This document shows positions 59,313 to 64,000 of a stretch of 64,000 nt of DNA, piece by piece; position 1 is the first letter of the stretch, and each line of letters opens with the position of its first letter. Source of the stretch: Salinisphaera sp. LB1 (lineage in GTDB: Bacteria; Pseudomonadota; Gammaproteobacteria; Nevskiales; Salinisphaeraceae). A model generated the notes under the pieces. That model was not told the origin of the DNA and made no database searches. It worked only from the letters and a program-made list of their open reading frames with translations. The stretch is taken from NCBI RefSeq assembly GCF_003177035.1, contig NZ_CP029488.1:806001-870000 (forward strand), written 5' to 3'. The translations under genes were made by a program, and so were the position numbers.

Positions 59313-59686
59313 TTCGGCTCACGCTTGTTTTCGCCGCGCTTTACGGCGGGCTCGCCGTCTGCCTGGGCGCGTTCGGCGCGCACGCCCTGTCTTCGCATCT
59401 GTCCGAGCGCATGCAGGCCGTCTGGCATACCGCCGAGCAATACCAGTTTTATCACGCGCTCGCCCTGCTGGCGCTCGCCCTGCTGATGCGCACCGGGCTG
59501 ACCGGCGCCGCGTTCACCACCGCGGCCTGGTGCTTCATCGCCGGCACGCTGATCTTCTCCGGCAGCCTCTATCTACTGGCCGGCTCGGGCGTGAAGATTC
59601 TGGGCGCGATCACGCCGATCGGCGGCGTGCTGCTTATCGCCGGCTGGATTGCCCTGCTGACCGGCGCATGGCGCATGACGCCATAA
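59309..59686 (+). CDS. DUF423 family membrane protein
   Basis: 125-aa membrane protein with four predicted helices. LVFAALYGGLAVCLGAFGAH then AL, TAEQYQFYHALALLALALLM and GTLIFSGSLYLLAGSGVK with ITPIGGVLLIAGWI are the DUF423 (YwdK/YgdD) signature. Function is unknown. It overlaps the PhzF stop by 4 bp (ATGA), so the two are co-translated. Confidence 0.9.
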   Translation: MIRLTLVFAALYGGLAVCLGAFGAHALSSHLSERMQAVWHTAEQYQFYHALALLALALLMRTGLTGAAFTTAAWCFIAGTLIFSGSLYLLAGSGVKILGAITPIGGVLLIAGWIALLTGAWRMTP

Positions 59687-59788
59687 CCCCCACGCGACGG
59701 TTCGGCCGGCCCGCGGTTTCGCCCCGCGGCCCACACTCCACAAGCGGGCACCACCAAACCGCGGCGTGCAGGGCGCGAACTGAAAAGA

Positions 59789-60190
59789 TCACATCTCGCC
59801 GTGGTACTGGGCGTCCGTGACCTCTTCCATCCAGTCAACCACCCGACCGTCCTCGGCCTCGGCGATCGCCACATGGGTCATGGCGACATCCGGCGCCGCG
59901 CCATGCCAGTGTTTCTCACCCGGCTCGAACCAGATTACATCCCCCGGATGGATCGTCTCGATCGGCCCGCCGTCGCGCTGAACCCGGCCCTGGCCCGCAG
60001 TGACCAGCAGCGTCTGGCCCAGCGGATGGGTATGCCAGGCCGTTCGCGCGCCGGGCTCGAAGGTCACGATCGCCCCGCTCACGCGAGCCGGATCGCGGCC
60101 GGAAAAAGGCGCGTCGATACGCACGCGGCCGGTGAAATAATCGGCAGGACCGGCCGCCGACGGCTTTGAACCATTGCGCTGAATATCCAT
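59789..60190 (-). CDS. Cupin-domain protein
   Basis: 133-aa single-domain cupin. [20 protein letters not shown] and [20 protein letters not shown] give the two metal-binding cupin motifs (HxH, E/Q, and later H), so a metal-dependent enzyme or sensor is likely. Homologues of this type are often described as quercetinase-like or carboxymuconolactone decarboxylase-associated cupins. ATG 60190 has GGAGGAG upstream. The substrate is unknown. Confidence 0.85.
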   Translation of the reverse strand: MDIQRNGSKPSAAGPADYFTGRVRIDAPFSGRDPARVSGAIVTFEPGARTAWHTHPLGQTLLVTAGQGRVQRDGGPIETIHPGDVIWFEPGEKHWHGAAPDVAMTHVAIAEAEDGRVVDWMEEVTDAQYHGEM

Positions 60191-60370
60191 GATCGGTCTC
60201 CTCCGGGGAACTGGGCACAACCCCAGCCTGCAGCACGCGCGCCGCTGAGGCGAGCGGTTGCGCGGCCTCAACCTGCGAGGCCGCGCTGAGTGCGCCGACA
60301 GCGCATGCTGGCGCCAAGCGGCCTCGTGACCCCGTCGATCGCATCGTCACAGCCCCGGAGGGCCGCCCGG

Positions 60371-62266
60371 CTATGACGAAAGCGCGGCCTCGGATTCATC
60401 CCACCCCGAGACCTCGCCGCGCGCCGGCAGGGCATCGGTGTCCGGTCTCGTAGACCCGGCGCCGGCTTCCCGCAGGCGAAAGGCCGCGACCGTGTCCGCC
60501 AGTTCCTTGGCCTGCTGATGCAGCGCTTCACTCGCGGCCGCGGACTGTTCCACCAGGGCGGCATTCTGCTGCGTCATCCCCTCGAGCTGCGAAACCGACT
60601 GGCTCACTTGTCCGATGCCGGTCGCCTGCTCGGCGGCGGCGCTCGTGAGCTCGACCAGCATGGTGCTGACCTGCTCGATTCGTTGCACGATGCCTTGCAT
60701 GGCGCTATCGGCGGCCTTCACCTCAACGACCCCCATGTCGGTCTGCTGACTGGCGTCGGCGATCAACGTCTTGATCTCGCTGGCGGCTTCCGTGCTGCGA
60801 TTCGCCAGGCCGCGCACTTCTTCGGCGACCACGGCGAATCCACGGCCATGTTCGCCGGCACGGGCGGCCTCGACCGAGGCATTCAGGGCAAGCAGGTTGG
60901 TCTGGAACGCGATCGTGTCGATCATTTCCAGAATGCCCTCGATCTTCTTGCTCGACTCCTGCATGCGCTGCATCGCGCCGTTGACCGCCTGCATGCGCTG
61001 CCCGCCCTGGCGGGCCGTCTCGGCGGCTTCGCTGGCGACTTCGCTGGCCTGGCGCGATGAGGCCGCGGAATGTTCCACCGTCCCCGTGAGCTGCTCGACC
61101 GCGGCCGCCGATTCTTCCAGCTGGGCGGCGGTTTCTTCGGTTCGCTGCGACAGATCCTGGTTGCCCTGGCTTATTTCATCCGAGGCCGTACGCACCGATT
61201 CACTGGTGCCGCGAACATGCAGCAGGACTTCGTTGATGCGTTCGACGAAGGTGTTGAATGCGCCGGCAATACCGGCGATTTCATCACGCCCGCGCACCGG
61301 CAGGCGGCGCGACAGATCCCCGTCCCCGGAAGCGATGTCGTCGAGTGCGTCGCGGACACCCGCCAGCCGCCGGAAGCTCGGCGTCAGTGCGAGCCAGATA
61401 ATGGCCGCGGCGATCAAAGCCGTGATCAGCAGCGCAATCAACATGGTCCAGGCCGCGCTGTGCAAGCCGGCCAGCGCCTCGCGCTGATTCATCGCGACCA
61501 CCAACGTCCAATCGGTATTCGGGATGGCCTCGGCGAGCACCCGTTCCTTCACACCGTCGAGACTGACCCGGCGCACTTGCCCGCTGGAAGCGGCCTGACG
61601 GAGCCACTGCGGGGTCAGTCTGGAATCGATTTGGGTCGCGGGCTTCAACGCGAGGGCGGTATTCGGGTGAGCGATCACGGTACCGTGGCCATCGACGAGG
61701 AAGGCATAACTGTGCTGCGTCGGCTTGATCGCCTTGACGTTGGCCACCACCTGGTCGAGCGGCAGATCGCCCGCGACCACCGCCGCCAGCTGCCCATTGT
61801 TCATAACCGGTGTCGCGAACGACAGAATCAGTTTATGGCTGGACGCATCAATGTACGGCCGGGTCGACACAGTATGCCCAGCCTTGGCCGCCTTTTTGAA
61901 CCAGCTCCGCTGCGTGGGATGGAAGCTCGGCGGCGGGGCCCAGTTGCTGCTTGAGACGAACCGGCCGTCCGGATATCCCGCATACACCATGGAAAACTGG
62001 CTGGCCTTTTCGATCAGAGCCATCGACGAGGCCGCGTCCGGCTGGAGTGCCCGCTGCCCGATCGATGACACCAGTCGCTTCTTGGTCGCACTCCATTGCG
62101 CAATCGCCATGACGTGGCCCGTGGCGATCGACTTGAGATTAGCGGCAATACTCTGGTTATTATAGGCGTTCATCACGCGCCAGGTGGCCGCGCCGATCAC
62201 GACCAGTGATAACACAATGATCGCGATACAGATCGCGAGAATACGGGCGCGTAGAGAGTGTCGCAT
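60371..62266 (-). CDS. Methyl-accepting chemotaxis protein
   Basis: 631-aa transmembrane chemoreceptor. First membrane helix LAICIAIIVLSLVVIGAA, a periplasmic double-Cache sensor (about 35-290: MVYAGYPDGRFVSSSNWAPP, TRPYIDASSHKLILSFATPV), second helix TMLIALLITALIAAAIIWLA, a HAMP domain, and the signalling coiled coil with the invariant hairpin EGILEMIDTIAFQTNLLALN then ASVEAARAGEHGRGFAVVAE. Likely senses small molecules such as amino or organic acids. ATG 62266 follows GAGG. Confidence 0.94.
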   Translation of the reverse strand: MRHSLRARILAICIAIIVLSLVVIGAATWRVMNAYNNQSIAANLKSIATGHVMAIAQWSATKKRLVSSIGQRALQPDAASSMALIEKASQFSMVYAGYPDGRFVSSSNWAPPPSFHPTQRSWFKKAAKAGHTVSTRPYIDASSHKLILSFATPVMNNGQLAAVVAGDLPLDQVVANVKAIKPTQHSYAFLVDGHGTVIAHPNTALALKPATQIDSRLTPQWLRQAASSGQVRRVSLDGVKERVLAEAIPNTDWTLVVAMNQREALAGLHSAAWTMLIALLITALIAAAIIWLALTPSFRRLAGVRDALDDIASGDGDLSRRLPVRGRDEIAGIAGAFNTFVERINEVLLHVRGTSESVRTASDEISQGNQDLSQRTEETAAQLEESAAAVEQLTGTVEHSAASSRQASEVASEAAETARQGGQRMQAVNGAMQRMQESSKKIEGILEMIDTIAFQTNLLALNASVEAARAGEHGRGFAVVAEEVRGLANRSTEAASEIKTLIADASQQTDMGVVEVKAADSAMQGIVQRIEQVSTMLVELTSAAAEQATGIGQVSQSVSQLEGMTQQNAALVEQSAAASEALHQQAKELADTVAAFRLREAGAGSTRPDTDALPARGEVSGWDESEAALSS

Positions 62267-62559
62267 CAAAACCTCGGGGAAACGTCGGAAAGCGATCGGG
62301 TTAACGGCCGCTTGCAGCCGGTCTTTAGGGCGCGCCGTGGCGAGACACGCGCCGGTGAGCGTGGCTGGCCCCACGATCAAGGCGCGAACAGCGCGGCGGA
62401 CGGGTTTCACGATGCTGGAAACGTTCGGGACAAGCCCTGAGGGCCCCGCAAATCAGGCCCATGTTGAATAGCAGTGCCAATAGGTCTGAAGCGCTTTCCA
62501 GGGTGGCTTTTTGACAGCCGGCAAGCGCTGAGCGCTTTGGCACAATACGAGCCGGGCGG

Positions 62560-63111
62560 TGCAGCTCGAGAGCGGCTATCGGCTCAGTGGGGCCAAGCAA
62601 TGGATCGGCAATGGCCCGCTCGCCAGTGTGATCCTAGGGCGAAGCCCGATGCTTACAGCGGCCCCATCACGGGCTTTGCGGTTGGTCTGCCGGCAGCCAC
62701 TTTCGATGTGGTCGCGATGCAATGCCGGCTGGCCATGGAAGCCACGATCATGCGCTCAACCAAGCGCCGTTCGGTCGGCCACTGGCGGCCAATCGGCTGA
62801 TCCAGTAGAAGCTTGTCGAGGTGCCGAGCGGGAGCGCGCTCGGTCTGGCCGGTGCCCTGCAAATCGGCCGTCTGATCGACGCGGGCATCGACGCACCGGA
62901 GATGATCTCGCGGATCAAGCGCGACGATTGCGCAAAGGGGCTGGGTATCGGCCGCAGCGCGCGACATGCACGGCGGCAACGGTATCCTGATCAAGTCGGC
63001 ATCGTGCATCCTGTGCACAACCCCGAAAGCGTGAACACCTATGACGGCACCCACGACGTGCATGCGCTGGTTCTCGGCCGGGCCCAGACCGGCATTCAGG
63101 CATTCCACTAA
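62560..63111 (+). pseudogene. Decayed acyl-CoA dehydrogenase, C-terminal remnant (glutaryl-CoA dehydrogenase-like)
   Basis: Pieces in three frames align with the family in order: LESGYRLSGAKQWIGNGP at about 62563, PLAANRLIQ followed by an in-frame TAG at 62806-62808, KLVEVPSGSALGLAGALQIG, the segment AARDMHGGNGILI in another frame at 62954, and VNTYDGTHDVHALVLGRAQT with GIQAF, ending in a TAA at 63109. At least three frame changes and a stop mean no functional protein. The N-terminal half is missing. The partner CoA-transferase gene follows after 3 bp, which supports glutarate-related ancestry. Confidence 0.85.
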
Positions 63112-63114
63112 ACC

Positions 63115-64000
63115 ATGACCGATCAATCCACCCCCCGCCCTCTCGCAGGCATACGTGTGCTCGATCTATCGCGCGTGCTGGCCGGGCCCTGGTGCACGCA
63201 GCAACTGGCCGACATGGGCGCCGACGTGGTCAAGATCGAACGCCCGGGCCGCGGCGACGACACCCGCCACTGGGCGCCACCCTGGCTGGACGGCACCGAT
63301 GAATCGTCTTATTTCCTGTCGGCCAACCGGGGCAAGCATTCCGTCTGCGTGGATTTCTCACGGCCCGAAGGCCGGGATCTGGTGCGCCGGCTGGCCGCCG
63401 ATAGCGACGTACTGGTCGAGAATTTCAAGGTGGGCAGGCTGGCCGGATATGGGCTCGATTATCAATCATTGCGCGAGATCAATCCGTCGTTGATCTACTG
63501 CTCGGTTTCCGGCTTCGGTCAGACTGGACCGTACGCATCGCGTGCCGGCTACGATTTCCTGATCCAGGCGATGGGCGGGCTGATGAGTGTGACCGGCGAA
63601 CCCGATGGCGAGCCGATGAAGGCCGGCGTGGCCTTCGCCGACGTCTTCACCGGCCTGTACAGCGCCAACGCCATTCTCGCGGCCCTGCACCAGCGACACA
63701 CCACGGGCACGGGCACGCATATCGACATGGCGCTGTTTGATGTCCAGATCGGCGTCATGGCCAATCAGGCGCTGGCCTATCTCACCACGGGCGCGAACCC
63801 GCCGCGGCTCGGCAATGCCCACCCCAGCATCGTGCCGTACCAGGTCTTTCCCACCGCCGACGAACCGTTGGTGATCGCGGTAGGCAACGATGATCAGTTC
63901 GCGCGCCTTTGCGCCGTGCTTGGCGCGGAGGAACTGGCAGAAGACCAGCGCTTTGCAACCAACGCCGAGCGCGTGGCCTGTCGCGACACGCTCGTGCCGA
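63115..64000 (+). CDS. Class III CoA-transferase (CaiB/BaiF family), partial
   Basis: 295 codons before the window edge. LAGIRVLDLSRVLAGPWCTQ QLADMGADVVKIERPGRGDD opens the family; the catalytic Asp lies in DMALFDVQIGVMAN. CaiB/BaiF enzymes move CoA between acids; members next to glutaryl-CoA dehydrogenase usually activate glutarate (succinyl-CoA:glutarate CoA-transferase). Here the dehydrogenase neighbour is a pseudogene, so the pathway role may be lost or met by another gene. ATG 63115; the C-terminus is outside the window. Confidence 0.9.
   Translation, partial: MTDQSTPRPLAGIRVLDLSRVLAGPWCTQQLADMGADVVKIERPGRGDDTRHWAPPWLDGTDESSYFLSANRGKHSVCVDFSRPEGRDLVRRLAADSDVLVENFKVGRLAGYGLDYQSLREINPSLIYCSVSGFGQTGPYASRAGYDFLIQAMGGLMSVTGEPDGEPMKAGVAFADVFTGLYSANAILAALHQRHTTGTGTHIDMALFDVQIGVMANQALAYLTTGANPPRLGNAHPSIVPYQVFPTADEPLVIAVGNDDQFARLCAVLGAEELAEDQRFATNAERVACRDTLVP

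Overview
The window is a high-GC chromosomal segment of a Gram-negative proteobacterium. Most genes look gammaproteobacterial: ppk1, rep, ubiK, comM, mtgA, glnK/amtB, aguBA, a BCCT carrier and a focA-type channel. A halotolerant, Salinisphaera-like gammaproteobacterium is my best guess, but that is an impression from gene content and not a measured assignment.

Left part (1-17.6 kb), mainly sugar uptake. After a partial two-component pair (1-1958) comes a fructose PTS operon on the minus strand (fruB-fruK-fruA). A LacI-family regulator (cra/fruR) is divergent from it and is followed by an MFS sugar porter. A 12-bp palindromic core, AGACTTTWGTCT, lies upstream of cra and again just before the porter, so it is a candidate operator. 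Next come an arylformamidase-like hydrolase, a three-gene CUT2 ABC sugar importer (binding protein, permease, ATPase), a relatively AT-rich sulfotransferase-like gene and a quinone-oxidoreductase-type dehydrogenase.

Middle (17.7-33.6 kb). A second two-component system sits beside a secreted PepSY protein. It is followed by a zinc alcohol dehydrogenase, a diguanylate cyclase, a PsiE-like protein, a secreted phosphoesterase and a small exported basic protein. An accessory island then begins: an IS30-family element, an oleate hydratase of visibly different base composition, a 42-bp palindrome, and a small integron-type cassette array without a visible integrase. The array has two complete attC sites and two half sites, and every cassette ORF is on the minus strand. 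The island ends near a 120-aa hypothetical gene; poxB follows.

Right part (33.6-64 kb), core metabolism. A TetR regulator with aguB-aguA (agmatine to putrescine) has a perfect 18-bp palindrome at its promoter. Next come a formate/nitrite-type channel, a DUF4142 protein, fRMsr, a BCCT transporter, a panE-like reductase, a DUF4186 protein, a nitrilase-family hydrolase, an XRE-cupin regulator and tRNA-Arg(CCG), whose 3' end and terminator are duplicated downstream. Then follow rep, comM, ubiK and a mirror-symmetric glnK-amtB-amtB-glnK nitrogen cluster with two recognisable sigma-54 promoters. The window closes with a YheT-like hydrolase, mtgA, a SYLF protein with a Gly/Asn/Ser-rich tail, ppk1, a PhzF protein, a DUF423 protein, a cupin, a chemoreceptor, a decayed glutaryl-CoA dehydrogenase and a partial class III CoA-transferase.
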